Positions 29,099-41,090 of a DNA stretch of 64,000 nucleotides are shown here, piece after piece. Source of the stretch: Euonymus europaeus (taxonomy: Eukaryota > Streptophyta > Magnoliopsida > Celastrales > Celastraceae); contig OY756966.1 of the NCBI GenBank assembly GCA_963580455.1, positions 20,959,001 through 21,023,000 of the forward strand, written 5' to 3'. The translations under genes and the position numbers were made by a program. The notes under the pieces are model-generated. The model had not been told where the DNA came from and did no database searches. It saw only the letters and a list, made by a program, of their open reading frames with translations. Position 1 is the stretch's first letter. Each line of letters opens with the position of its first letter.

Positions 29099-29205
29099 CA
29101 ACGGAAAGTTGGACATTAGGTTTTTATATTAATATTAGAGGATATAGGCAAATAAGTACAGTCAACCAATCACAGAAGGATTAGAATTCACTGTTAAAAT
29201 GATCT
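29099..29205 (+). repeat. Repeat segment, copy 1 (partner at 30893-30972)
   Basis: GGAAAGTTGGACATTA followed by AAGTACAGTCAACCAATCAC and AAGGATTAGAAT is repeated with small changes at 30893-30972. The two copies are 1.8 kb apart and in the same orientation. Confidence 0.7.
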
Positions 29206-29282
29206 TAATTTCTCTCTTATAAATTAACTTTAACGGTTCACAATTCAAAGAGAGTTTTTCCTTTTTGAAGTTTATGGATTCA

Positions 29283-29910
29283 GATGATGCCAAAAAATCA
29301 CCCACCATTAGAGTGGCGACACATGGCACTCTAGAGATACTAGTACTGAAGAACTGAGCCTAGGTGGATCCCCCATAGAGCAAGTTATATCACTTGATAC
29401 CAACCAAAGATGGCAGATCAGTACAAAAATGAAGTGCCAGCTTCGCACCCATTCCTGAAGGCACCTTATTCATAGCCACTGCTCATGATCCAATAGGAAA
29501 TAAACTCCAAGGAATCCTACTCCCATTAATTAGAAGGGGAATCTAGATAAGATTAAACCTCCAAAGAACTCTCCTAGAGATCAATAAGAGAGAGCTCTAG
29601 TTCTACTACAATTAGAACTCCCCAACTCATATAAAAAGTGGACCTCCAATGCCAAGTTTATCATATCACTGCTTGCGCTTTTACTTACTAGAGAGTCTTG
29701 AGGTATAAAGCTCTCTATGGAGTTACTTGAGCGTCAAAGCATTTTCCCCCAGCAAATCTCGTGGCCCTCATTAGTTCATTTTTGTTCATTGTGCAGACTA
29801 TTCATCCACATCTTGACAGCTAGTTTAACCACCTAATTCTTCATCCAGACCGGTCACTTTTTTACATCGTTAGTACGGTCTATTGGAAGAGAACAACTTC
29901 CAAACTAACA
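29283..29910 (+). mobile_element. Decayed Gypsy LTR with adjoining leader (fragment)
   Basis: It begins TGATGCCAAAAAATCA and carries a TATA box within CATATAAAAAGTGG near 29630. Downstream come TCTCTATGGAGTTACTTGAG and a segment CATCGTTAGTACGGTCTATTGG near 29858-29880 that resembles a worn Tat/Ogre-type primer binding region. No gag or pol follows and no partner LTR was found, so this is a truncated copy or a near-solo LTR. The ends are approximate. Confidence 0.45.
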
Positions 29911-30810
29911 ATGGTCAAGACTAGAGATTAGTGATGAATTACAACATCAACATGAAGACAAGTGAACCCAAATGGGGTAGGGCAGAGTGGTTGGGGATTG
30001 CGATAAATTTTTATAGCAGGCTCCGCTCCAAAAGGTTTTGTTCTGCTAATTTATTATTTTTTTCAAAAAAATCATGAATATGTAGTATTTCTCCTAATGA
30101 ATTCAAGGATTTTTGTTGTTCAAAACAAAAATCAAATTCAACATGATAAAGATATGACAATTTTAGACTGTCAGGTATAAACTTAAAAACATTCAAGTGC
30201 CTTTTATTGCGATGAATTTAGTTTCTATTTTTGAATAAAATACATCATTGAATTCATTAGGAAGGCTAATAAACATTTACGAGGCCTACTCTAAAATAGA
30301 GGGCGGGGTATAACTTACAAACCCCAGTGCCCCCCATAATACACGAAGAGATTGTTTCAAGGCAAGGAAGACAGCAGGATTAACGTAAAGGAGGGCGAAT
30401 AACTGGTGGGGCTTCCTAGTGCAGCACCCCCAAATTATTTTTTTGAATTATTCATAGGACACTTGCTAAAAAATATGAATTCAAAATGAGATGTGGCATT
30501 ATAAAAATCATATCCATAAATTATTGAATTATTAAAATTGTAATCTACGAGTTCTATATAATAATTTCATTGAGAATTTGATCAAATATTTCTTTCTCAA
30601 TATATGTAACTAGATGAATCATTCATTAAGGGCACATATTTAACTCATATACACTTTCTAGACATAATTACTAAAAATGTTCAAAACATCTGACTTGTCA
30701 CATTTTTAATTCTTGTAGACTTCCTAGACATAATTATTAAAAATATATAAATTACCTGAAACCTATATTTAATGCATCACATCTTCGTTTTGATAGATTC
30801 CTAAGTCCAT

Positions 30811-30814
<4 letters not shown>

Positions 30815-30847
<33 letters not shown>
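30815..30847. repeat. (AT)n microsatellite
   Basis: About 16 AT dinucleotides, located just before the second copy of the repeat segment that starts near 30893. A similar but shorter AT run lies near 31400-31416. Confidence 0.9.
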
Positions 30848-30851
<4 letters not shown>

Positions 30852-30972
30852 CATTTATTATCAGCCGGATTTTTTTTAATTTTTGAATGGTATCAGCCGG
30901 AAAGTTGGACATTAATTTGGTTTATAAATACAAGTACAGTCAATCAATCAACAAGGATTAGAATCCACAAGT

Positions 30973-31936
30973 GTGTAAGCTAGCTTGAAAAAACAAGTGG
31001 ATCCCTTGCCGTAGTAGATCTTGAGTTGGACCTCTTTCCTTACGTAAATCACAGGTTTCTAAACTTTAAATTTTCAAATACTCCAAAAAGTATTCAACAA
31101 ATCACCTGTCGTAGAACTTTTATGTCTAACCGTATATAAGCTATTATATAGATTAATGTTTGAATATATGTTAACAAAGTATAAGCTGGTGTCAACGCTC
31201 AATCAAACAGATATTTTTTGCCAACGACTCTGTTCTGCTAGCATCTTCAACTATCATGAAAAAAAATACACTAGCGTGTAAATTAATGTCTTTTTTAAAT
31301 ATGGATATAAACTAGCTTAATTAAAAAATTAAATTATAAGCTCAGTTTTTCTCTACACATCAACTTATTTTAAGTAAAAATTAAAATTTTCATGTGTAAT
31401 ATATATATATATATATCTATATATATGTGTGTATGTGTGATTATTCTAAACATACTAAGACTTTAGTGTTCATGCAGAGTTGCTATAATTTATTGTCATA
31501 GGATTAAAATCAAATTTAATGGAGAGTTGACAATTTTAATTAATCTAAAATTGACTTTCTCAGTTACTTTGAAAAACGCGTATAATGTAGTGATCCGATA
31601 TTAATATTACTTTAAATTAATAATGCCAACTATGGTAATCAAGATTGAAATATTTGTCTAAGTTTCTTCGTGTTGGACCGAAGACCAAAAAATATAGGAA
31701 GAAATTAAATAAGGTGGTTAGGCTCTTTTCCATGTATTATTTAGAGTCTCAATTTGATCAGTAAAATATTTAAATCTCTAAAAGTATATTAGAAACAATT
31801 CTTTAGGTCTTAGAGTTTTCTTTCGAATGCCAAAGAAAATATACCAATCAAAGTGAGTGATTAATCGTTCATACCAACATCAGAAACACATCTATCTTGT
31901 AAAAGAGATATTGAGACTCGCTATTTTTCTTCGCCC
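30973..31936. other. AT-rich intergenic region
   Basis: No gene, RNA or element boundary was recognised. Only short AT microsatellites (about 31400-31416) were seen. Confidence 0.5.
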
Positions 31937-32136
31937 AAATCCTAAACCATAAAACTCAAAACCCTAAATTGTTAAACCTTAAAATCCTAAATAATAAATC
32001 CTAGAATTCTAAATCGTAAATTCTAAATCCTAAACCCTTTCTAAACCCTACAACCTTAAACTCTAATTCCTAAATCCAAAAATCATAAACTCTAAAATCC
32101 TAAAATCTAAACCCTAAATTCCTAAATCTTAAAACC
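31937..32136. repeat. Interstitial degenerate telomere-like repeats
   Basis: About 200 bases are dominated by variants of the plant telomere unit on the C-rich strand (AAACCCTA, AAATCCTA, AATCCTA, AACCTTA). Intact units are scattered among decayed ones. It ends just before a GTGTGTGTGTGTGT run. Confidence 0.75.
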
Positions 32137-32782
32137 ACATATATGTGTGTGTGTGTAAAATCACGTGCAGGACACCCGCACTGTCGTTGGCTGGGGTGCG
32201 GGTATACTGAACGTGATCTAAAAAATGATAGAGAAAAAATAGGGGGAAAAGTGATTTAAATAAAAGAAAAAAAAACAAAAGAGAGCAAAGTGATCTCAAA
32301 GAAAACATAGAAAAAAGTGATCTAATTTTTTTATATAAAAAATGATCTCAAACAAAAAGAGAAAAAAAATGAGTAAAAATATAGTTTAAACTATTGAAAT
32401 ATGAGATTAAGGGTAGTTCAATCAATAAAAAATATATTGTAAACTTATTGTCCTTATTGTAATATTTTTCAATTTTTCATGAACCTTATGGTTTATGGTT
32501 CTAGTGTATAGCGTTGAATAAAAATTTGATTGAGAATTTCATCATGATATAATTTCCATGCTTAGTGTGTGACTTGTTGGTTTTTTATTTTTAGGGTTCA
32601 AATAAATAAAAAAAGAGGGTACCAGCCCCTATTAAAATAATAATAATAATTGAATCAAATACATATTTGTTTTGAGGATCTTATCCCTAAAAATCCTAAA
32701 ATATTTTACAAAGAGTTTCTTGGAGGTAAAGGCACATAATTATTTAATCAAAATATTTGCACTACAAATTCCATGATGATTA

Positions 32783-33219
32783 GGGGTATGTTTGTTTCAC
32801 AATTACATTTCATAGCTTTAAGCTGTCAAAAATGTTGTACTTAAAACTATCAAAAATGTTGTATAAAAAGCTGTGAAGCCCACAACTTTAAGCTGTATAT
32901 AATGCTGTAGAGTGTTTGATTCATTTTTCTGTTACATTAATTTTGTAAATAAAATTACAAAAAAATGTATTACAATAAAAAAGTATTGAAAACTTTTAAG
33001 ATTTGGAGAGGCAATTACGTAATGTGATTATAAAATATTGTGGGTCTCACAGCTTTAAGCTTTGAAAAACTATGAGATGACAACATTTCATTTTGCACAG
33101 CTTAAAGCTGTAGGACCCACAGCTTTAAGCTGTCAACAAAATGTGGTGTTTGGTTGATATAACATTTTATACGGACCCCACAACTTTAAGCTGTGCAAAA
33201 TGTGAAACAAACGCACTCT
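32783..33219. mobile_element. Tourist/PIF-like MITE with repeated internal palindromes
   Basis: The left end GGGGTATGTTTGTTTCACA is matched in inverted orientation at the right end (GAGTGCGTTTGTTTCACA read on the minus strand). The flanks are TTA on the left and TAA on the right, close to the usual PIF/Tourist TTA/TAA duplication. Inside, the motif AGCTTTAAGCTGT or its complement occurs about eight times, alternating in orientation. No coding content. Confidence 0.7.
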
Positions 33220-33592
33220 AAATTGGTTGAAGTACTCGATCTACTTCATTTCTATTTTAACTTCTTTTTTAATAATTGAGAATGACTCTAGACAAGCTTA
33301 ACCTTTAGAGTCACACGTGTGATTTTAGCCCAACTTACTCTATTGTCAGGCAAAAAGTTATGTGCAGGCCTGACAACTCGAGTTTAGATCCATGTTAACT
33401 TTTCAAAGGATAAATTTGTTTGATATCATTCTCAATTGCCAAAAAAAGGAAACCCACTTAGAACCACTTACAAATGAAGATTCCAGCGCTAATTAATCTT
33501 ATTGTATGAAGAAGAAGAAGAAGATTTAGGGTTAATCCTATTGTGTTCGCTGCTTTCTTCATATTTAAAATTTTAATATATTATATTATACA
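33220..33592. other. Spacer before the second Copia remnant
   Basis: No gene was recognised. A (GAA)n run lies at about 33510-33522 followed by AT-rich sequence. No 5' LTR for the adjoining Copia was found here. Confidence 0.5.
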
Positions 33593-36500
33593 ATCGTGAA
33601 TCTCTCAATCTTGAGGTTGTTTATGATGCTCTATCTTCTAAGGAGAAGATGAAATAGCTAGTTGGTGGATTTAAAACTCAAGCAGAGGGTCTTATTATTC
33701 GAGGAAGAAATCAGGACAGAAATTATGGGGTTGAAGGCAGAGGCAAATCAAAGTCAAAAATAGGGACAAAATCTTTAAGTCGTGTAAGAAAAAGGGGCGC
33801 ATCAAAGCTGATTGCTACAAGTTGCTGAATAAGAACATAAAAAAGGTGGTGCAAATTCCAAGGATAAACAATCCAAATATTTTGATAAAATTAGTGTTGT
33901 AGAGACTGAATATAGCAATGGTGATCTCTTAGTTGCCTATATCAATTTAAAATCATGTGAGGATTGAATTCTTGATTCTAGTTGCACATTTCATATGTGT
34001 CCTAATCGGGATTGGTCTTCAACATATAAAATGGTGTCAAAGGTTGTTGTTTTGATGGAAAATAATGCGTCTTGCAAGATTGTTAGTATTGGATTAGTTA
34101 GAATTAAGATGTTTTATGACATTGTTAGAATACTTAGTAAGGTCCGACATATTCCAAATTTGAAGACAAATTAAGTTTCTTTGAGTACCCTTGATCTGAA
34201 AGGGTACAAGTACATGAGTGAATGTGAAATTTTAAAGATTAGCAATGGTGCTCTAGTTGTAATGAAAGGGCAGAGAAAAGCTTCCAATTTATATATTTTG
34301 CAAGGTTCTATAGTTGTTGGTGATGCAACTATTTCTACTCCCTCTTTGGAAAATGGTGAAGTTACTAAACTTTGGCATATGCGTCTTGGGCATATACGTG
34401 AAAGTGGGATGACCGAATTGAGCAAAAGGAGACTTTTTAATGGACATAAAATATTAGCAAATTACAATTTTGTAAGCACTACATATTGGGAAGCAGAAAA
34501 GAGTCACATTTACAAAAGGAATTCATAACACGAAGAGTACTCTTGATTATGTTCATTGTGACCTTTAGAGGTCATCTAGTGTACCTTTGAAAGGAGGTGC
34601 AAACTACATGTTGACAATTATTGATGAGTTTTTTTAGAAAAGTTTAGGTATCTTTTTGAAGCTCAGGGAGTGATGTGTTCCACACTTTTAAGGAGTGAAA
34701 GATAATGATTGAATAGCAGACAGGGAAGCAGGTAAAGCGTCTCCGCAGATATAACTGTTTTGAGTTTTTTTCAGATGAATTTAATGTTTTTTACAAGTTA
34801 GAAAGAATTGTGAGGCACTTGACACATCTGGATACTCCACAACATAATGGTGTAGCAAAGCAAATAAATAGAACTTTGATGGAAAAAATATGTTGTATGC
34901 TTTTGCAATGCTAAGTTACCTGTCTTTTTGGGTAAAAGTCGTTTCTATAGCTTGTTATCTTGTAAATCGCTCTCCCTTGCTATTGAAAAGATGACTCCAC
35001 AAGAGGTATGGTCTGATACTTTTGCGAATTATTTTGATTTAAAGACATTTGGATGATCTACCTATGCTCATGTTAATAATGGAAATTGGAATAAAGATCT
35101 CTAAAATGTGTGTTTCTTGACTACAAGTCTAGAGTAAAAGGGTATAAGTTATTGTGTCCAGAAACTGAGAAAATTATTTTTGATTAGTCTATTATACTTC
35201 ATGATTAGTTTTCTACAGAATCTTGTGATAAAGAACAAAAAAATATATTATGCATGTGGAGATTCTGATTACGTCAGGTTCTTAACCTCATATTACATCT
35301 CAGAGCTTTAGAGTGGTGTAGCTAGCACACCACTACAACATTCTATTACTAAAGATAGACTTAGAAGGGAGATTAGACTTCCACTAAGATATTGATACTT
35401 GTGAAGAACCTTCTACTTACTCTAAGGCTGTTAGTTGTAAAGATTCTAGTAAGTGGATTATTGTCATGCACGAGGAGATGGAATCACTTCATGAGAATGG
35501 CACATGGCTGTTGGAGAGACTCCCTGAGGGAAAGAAGGTTGTTCGTTGCTAATGGGTGTTTAAAAGGAAAGAAGGAATACCAAGAGTCAAAGAACTAAGA
35601 TACAAAGTGAGGTTAGTTGCAAAGGCTATATCCATATTTAAAGTATTGACTTCACATATGTGTTTTCACTAGTTGTAAAGCATATTTGGATTCGAACTTT
35701 GATTGCTATTGTTCCTTTGAATGATCTTGAGCTTAAGTAGTTAGATGTGAAGACAACATTCATACATGAAGAACTTAAGGAAGACAAAAGTATGTAGCAG
35801 CCAGAGAGTTTCGAAGTTTAAGGTAAAGAAGACTATGTTTGTTTTGCTAAAAAAGTCTATTTATGGTTTGAAATAGTCTCCCAGACAATGATATAAGAGG
35901 TATGACTCTTTTATCATTACTCATGATTTGATAAGAAGTGACCATGACAATTGTGTCTATTTTAAGATGTGTGATGATGGATTGTTTGTGTATCTTCTAT
36001 TATACGTTGATCATATGTTGATAGCAGCCAAGGATAAAAAAAAAGGAAGTAAGAAAGGTAAAAACTCAGCTCAGTCAGGCATTTGACATTAAAGATTTGG
36101 GAGCTCCAAAGAAGATACTTGGCACGAAGATCCAAAGAAGTGGAAAGGTAAATAAATTGTATCTTAGTCAAGAGGGATACATTGAGAAAGGGCCACAAAG
36201 ATCAAATATACAGAATGCTAAATCGATGAGTACTTCATTAGCAGCTCATTTCAAGCTTTCATCTTATTTATCTCCACAGTCAGATAATGACATTGAGTAC
36301 ATGTCTCAGGTTCCATACTCTAGTTTAGTAGGCACTCTTATGTATGCAATGATTTGCACACGTCCACATTTATCATATGTAATTAGCATGGTTAGTAGAT
36401 ACATGGCAAATCTAGGGAGAGGACTAGAGATATTTGTGTGGCACTTGTTGTTTATTTACATTTTGGGAGGAGTAGAAATGGAATTATTGGTTATGTTGAT

Positions 36501-36943
36501 TATGATTATGCTACAGATCTAGATAGAAGAAGATCGCTCAGTGGTTATGTCTTTACTCTTGGAGAGTGTGCTGTCATTTGGGATACTGTTTTAGATACTA
36601 AAGTTGATTTGTCTACCACTGAGGCTAAATACATGATTATTACAATAGCTTGTAAATAAACTATGTGGTTAAAGGGATATTCAAAGAAATTAGTGATGAC
36701 TTCGAGGTTTCCACACTTTTGAGTGACAGTCAGAGTGCTATTTATGTTACTTAAGATAATATATATCATGAAAGGACAAAGCAAATTCACATTCACTATC
36801 ATTATGCACATGTTGTTGTTTCTAGTAGTGACACTGTCGTGAGAAAGGTCAGCACTTACGGTAATCTTGCTTATATGATGACTAAACTAGTTCCTAAAGC
36901 CAAATTTGAGCATTGCTTAGACTTGTTCAGTGTTTCAGTTTGA
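33593..36943 (+). pseudogene. Second Copia gag-pol, 5'-truncated and broken (Tork/TNT1-like)
   Basis: Pieces follow the Copia order on the plus strand. The gag C-terminal part (VYDALSSKEKMK, then a stop; GHIKADCYKL knuckle) is at about 33610-33830. The protease region reads DSSCTFHMC at about 33975, where the DSG catalytic loop has lost its Gly. Integrase starts near 34190 (LWHMRLGHIRESGMTEL) and continues in several frames. Reverse transcriptase covers about 35400-36080; its active site reads YVDH at 36003-36014, not YVDD. RNase H is in pieces from 36290 to 36700 (LDRRRSLSGYVFTLG; LSTTEAKYM). At least a dozen stops or shifts were seen, so it is dead. Similarity to the TNT1/Tork group is judged from sequence style. 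Confidence 0.85.
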
Positions 36944-36959
36944 TATTTGCTCTTATGAG

Positions 36960-37290
36960 ATTTTGGTCAGTGGTCCAACCTGAAATACTCGCAACGCGAC
37001 AAAATTGGTGAAGAATTTTATGAGAATTTTTTGGGGGTTAGTGCTAGGCTACAGTCTCAAGTAAACGGGTTGCGGGGGCATAGCCCCAGCGGTATGGACT
37101 TGTTGTAATTAGGGTTCGACTTATTATAAATAGTTCTTCGGCCATCACTCTCAAAACCCTCTCTTGTACCAATTTTCTCGGCATAGTGAATTTCTCATGC
37201 TTGTCCTGTGGTTTTTCCTTTTCAAGGGTTTTCCACATAAATCCTATGTGTTCTTGATTTATTTTCTTATTGTTTGTTCAAATTGTTTCT
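36960..37290 (+). mobile_element. 3' end / LTR remnant of the second Copia
   Basis: It follows the end of pol directly. It contains AATTTTTTGGGGGTTAG, a TATA-like TTATAAATAG near 37124 and a region ending TTTTCCACATAAATCCTATG that resembles Tork-group LTRs. Exact ends were not set because no 5' partner is present. Confidence 0.5.
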
Positions 37291-38380
37291 TTCATATGTA
37301 ACCCTAAGAAGGAAAGCAGTGTAGATGAATAATTTGAGATTTCCTCCATTAGTTGGTTTGTCCTACCCAATTTCTTCATCGACAAGACGACAAATGGTAG
37401 CAGATATTTTCTTTGGAGGGAGTCTCTATATCCATTTCCAAATCCATAAAAAGATTTTCTAGTTGCATACATACAAGAGCATACCTCAGAATTTTGACGA
37501 CTGAGATTTAATAGTGAAATATGAGCCACGCTCTCTCGTGAATATAGACATATTGATGAACCACGTAAATTTGTGTCTTGTAATTTTTTATCGATTGCTT
37601 TATCACTCTTGCATGGTAACAAATCACTGCATTAATATTTATCTATTATTATTGGATGATATATACAACCTTTATGCCGTACCCACATAATCTCAAGCTT
37701 GTATGAGCCTTTGAGACAATCCCATGGGATGAGGTGTCCAAGCACTTCATTTCAATAAATATATACATGGATAAACCCTGTAACATATTTTCAAGATTTC
37801 CATAAGAATTTTATGAACACTAATGATCAAAATCGTAGTATATTTTAATACCCACTAACTAGTCACATGAGTGGGGAAGTGTTTTATGACCAAATTTACT
37901 TACAAGAGAGAGTGAAAAAGATAACTACTCCAACCTTGACAGCTATGTGAGAGAAAATTCAAGCCACCGTCATAAACTAAGTGCTATATATTGGGTACAT
38001 AATATATTATTATTATTATTATATTATCTTTATCTGAATCATTACAAATATAGTGCCCAATGTGGTGCACTAACTAGCGTTGCTAGCCACAAAACGCACA
38101 CAACATTATAATTACCTAATTTGTTTTTGTAAAATATAAATGGTGGTTTCCCTGTTTCTATTGGGTTGCTGCCACGTGTCACATTTCTTGTGGTACATAT
38201 TTTAGTGGTACAAATCTTCGGAGTTAAGCCAGCTAAAATAATGATTTAAAAAATACAATAATTCCTTCACCAAAAAATTAATATTGGAAATTCTCTCCCC
38301 GGAAATCATGAACTTGGAGTTCTCATGGATCAGTTGATTATGACCTCTTTGACCTTTGCCATGCACAATATATATTATAG
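37291..38380. other. AT-rich spacer
   Basis: No gene was recognised. An (ATT)n run is present at about 38005-38024. A 114-codon minus-strand open frame at 37278-37622 has no family resemblance that I can see. Confidence 0.45.
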
Positions 38381-38586
38381 CAATGTGCCCGCGCATTGCC
38401 ACGGTTTTTTTTTTTAATAATTCTCATCACATATATAGTTTGTGTTGCACCAAGAGTCATCAATGATAAGAGCACATCACAAGTGATCAATGACCATAAA
38501 ACGTCATTGATGATAGGTTGCTTAACTCTTGTAAATTTTGTGGTCATTAATGACAGGTTATCTAACTGTTGTAAATTACAAATATA

Positions 38587-39005
38587 CAAATATACAAGTA
38601 GAAGAAAAGAAATGAGAGGGTGAGAGTGAGGAAGAAAATAAAGGAATTTATTTGAGAGGTATATAGTTTTTCTTCTAGTTTCAAGAGAGAGTTTTATTGT
38701 TCTCTTCTTGTTAAATTAGAAAGAAAGTTATAACCCTCTGTTCCATAGTGAATTATTCTATACGATTTACCATCACTCCATGCCTATATAAAGACACGAG
38801 CTCTTCACTACAAATATACAAGTAGAAGAAAAGAAATGAGAGGGTGAGAATGAGGAAGAAAACAAAGAAATTTATTTGAGAGGTGTATGGTTTTTCTTCT
38901 AGTTTCAAGAGAGAGTTTTATTGTTCTCTTCTTGTTAAATTAGAAAGAAGGTTATAACCCTCTGTTCCATAGTGAATTCTTCTATACTGGTCCGTGATTT
39001 TTATC
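38587..39005. repeat. Tandem duplication, 224-bp period
   Basis: The block starting CAAATATACAAGTAGAAGAA at 38587 recurs at 38811 with about ten base changes through TTATAACCCTCTGTTCCATAG. The material resembles the R/U5 part of a Copia LTR (the second copy continues into TTTTTCACGTAAAATTTGTG), so this may be a pair of LTR fragments. Confidence 0.75.
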
Positions 39006-39039
39006 ATGTTCATTAGGGGTTTTTCACGTAAAATTTGTG

Positions 39040-39732
39040 TGTCCAATATAGTCTTTTACTATTTCAAGTTTATTTTAAGCTGCAATCCTGCTTGATCCAG
39101 ACTGTCAATTTATAAAATTTTGTAGTGATTCATGTAATGTAATGACACTTAGGAAAGCGGCGGTGTATTATAAACCAAAAATCACACCGTTTCACGGCGT
39201 TTATATAAGTGCTGTAATTTGAAAACGTAATCATGTTTTAGAGTAAGCGTGTAAACATATTTACGGTATCAAGTTGTTGGATGGCACAAATACACTACTT
39301 CAAAAGTAGGGTTGCACGGTCGAGATGAAGAATAAGCCATGGTCACGTCATTTAAAGCATCGGCAAAAGTAAATATCGTCGGTTCAAGTTTCATCGCGTG
39401 TATGGCCCAATGGCGATTCATGATCGAGTTTGAATCACCGCAGGTAGCTTCTACGTTCTCTGAAAATTGCAAGGAAAGTATTTGATGTTAATGCTCTTTG
39501 TTTATTTTCTTATAAAATTTTGATTTGTTCTACGTGGAATTGGGTCTGTAATTTACGTTGGGCTCTGTCCGACATTGTGGGTTTTGGCGCTAGCCAGACT
39601 TGCTCAATGACACGGATATTATGGAGCAATGCAGGTAAAAAAAATTATTTATTGAAAAACGTAGGACAACCTTGAATTCTCTCATATTAAAAAGAACTTA
39701 CATAGGGTCACGAAAGAAAGGCGTCACACTTT
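39040..39732. other. Unassigned sequence inside the Helitron remnant
   Basis: No gene was recognised. A 67-codon minus-strand open frame (39269-39472) has no family resemblance. It could be captured or filler DNA within the Helitron. Confidence 0.35.
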
Positions 39733-40075
39733 CACTGCAGGTTTCCAACTGCATAAATGAGATATCGAGTTATTGAATTTATTATTGGATAAATGATATA
39801 TTGAAAATAGAGAGACATAAACAAACCTTGTAGAATTTGATCAAAAATTTCATGATAAACAATAGTGTTTTGGATGTGTGTGCTGTAATCTTCTCCATCA
39901 CTAGCGGGCAAAATTATGAGTCCTCTAGAATTTGACACCTGTGATACTGCGATGTATAACTGGCCGTGAGAAAATACAGGTTTTGGAAGATATAGGCCTA
40001 CCTTTTGTAGGGTTTGGCCTTGGCTTTTATTTATAGTCATCGCTAACCTCAAATATTCTTTTGTTTAGAGAAACT
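39733..40075 (-). pseudogene. Helitron helicase, C-terminal fragment
   Basis: The frame contains RLAMTINKSQGQTLQKVGLY, then PVFSHGQLYIAVSQVSNSRG. This is the last conserved block of Pif1-type helicases as found in Helitron RepHel proteins, which unwind DNA during rolling-circle transposition in the nucleus. It is cut upstream by a stop at about 40070, right where the Harbinger-related sequence begins. A host PIF1 gene is unlikely because no other helicase motif is nearby. Confidence 0.8.
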
Positions 40076-40139
40076 GACTTCTTTGAATTGATAAACATAA
40101 AGTGGACAATAGAAAAATAATGAAAGGAGAAGACCTGGA

Positions 40140-41090
40140 TCACACTTCAGTAAAGATGGTTGGCAGAGGATAATTATTGGGTTTGAGGAGAAAACTGGAA
40201 AGAAATATGATCAACCACAGTTCAAGAATAAGTGGGATAACTTGAAAAAAGATTACAAATTGTTTCAAAAATTGAGACTCCATGATACGGGCACAGGGTG
40301 GGACAATGTTTGAAACACTATTTTGGCAGATAATGATTGGTGGGAGAAAAGGATTAAGTTATGTTTTCAACAAAAGCCTACTTTCTTAAAAATGTTACCT
40401 TATTATCATATCATACTTGCACTAATATCTGTCAATTAAAATGCAAGAGGATAAAAGGGTGGCAAAGTTCAGAAAAAAGAGACCTGAGAACTTGGAGCAG
40501 TTAGAAATAATGTTTGATGGGTTGTGTGCTACTAGGGAGTTCGCATACATTACTGGAGCATCCAATCGTAATGATGACCCTACCAATACTAGCATTGGTG
40601 ATAATGTTCGATTTTCGGAGCTCCCGAATCTTCTGATCCTGAATACAACATCAATAATGATAAAGATAATGAAGTCACCAGTTCTCCGACTCAGCCACAG
40701 AAACATAGTAGGATGAGGTCAAGCACTTAGGGCAGCAGAGCGAAGAAGAAGAAGCGAAAGGCATTTGATTACCGAGAAGAGATTAGCAAGTCCTTGGGTA
40801 ATTTGGTGTCTGCTTTGAACAGCCGGACACATGCTATGTCTGCCACCACTCCAGCTCCTGCTTCTGCTCCCCTTTTAGAGTCCAAGGCAGAAATTGCGGA
40901 TTGTATGTGCATATTAAAAGAAATCCCAGAGACTGCTGAGATTGGTGAGCTGGTGATATTTGCCTTCAAGTTGTTTCAGAAGAAAGAGGAACGCGAGTTC
41001 TTCAATGCTATGATACGCAAGGACTGGCAGCTTGCGTATTTGAAGATGAAGTATGCTGAGGAGACGAGACCTAGTGCGCTTGACACTTAG
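40140..41090 (+). pseudogene. Harbinger-associated Myb/SANT-like DNA-binding protein (broken)
   Basis: The N-terminal trihelix is readable from about 40153: HFSKDGWQRIIIGFEEKTGK, then FKNKWDNLKKDYKLF and WWEKRIK, the pattern of the plant Myb/SANT-like domain carried by PIF/Harbinger elements as their second protein. It would bind element ends and help the transposase into the nucleus. A TGA interrupts the frame near 40312 (WDNV, stop, NTILADNDWW), and at least one shift separates the later part. The C-terminal part (EREFFNAMIRKDWQLAYLKM to the stop at 41088-41090) is the conserved end of these proteins. It is on the same strand as the transposase, about 300 bases upstream of it. Confidence 0.8.

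Larger units (their letters stand above)
38381..40075 (-). mobile_element. Helitron remnant (3' part)
   Basis: On the minus strand, the C-terminal end of a Helitron helicase (39733-40075) is followed about 1.3 kb later by CCGTGGCAATGCGCGGG (38404-38388), close to the typical Helitron 3' hairpin. The sequence after the hairpin reads CACATTGCTATAAT, so the expected CTRR end is changed to CTAT or lost. Rep and the rest of the helicase are missing. Between the two lie LTR-like tandem repeats (38587-39005) and unassigned sequence, so later insertions or captured DNA are likely. Confidence 0.6.

Noticed and set aside
37278..37622. 114-codon minus-strand open frame as a gene
   Set aside because: No start context, domain or splice signal was recognised, and it lies in spacer next to a dead Copia.
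39733..40075. Host PIF1 helicase gene
   Set aside because: Only the last block is present, next to Helitron-type hairpin sequence, and no other helicase motifs exist upstream.
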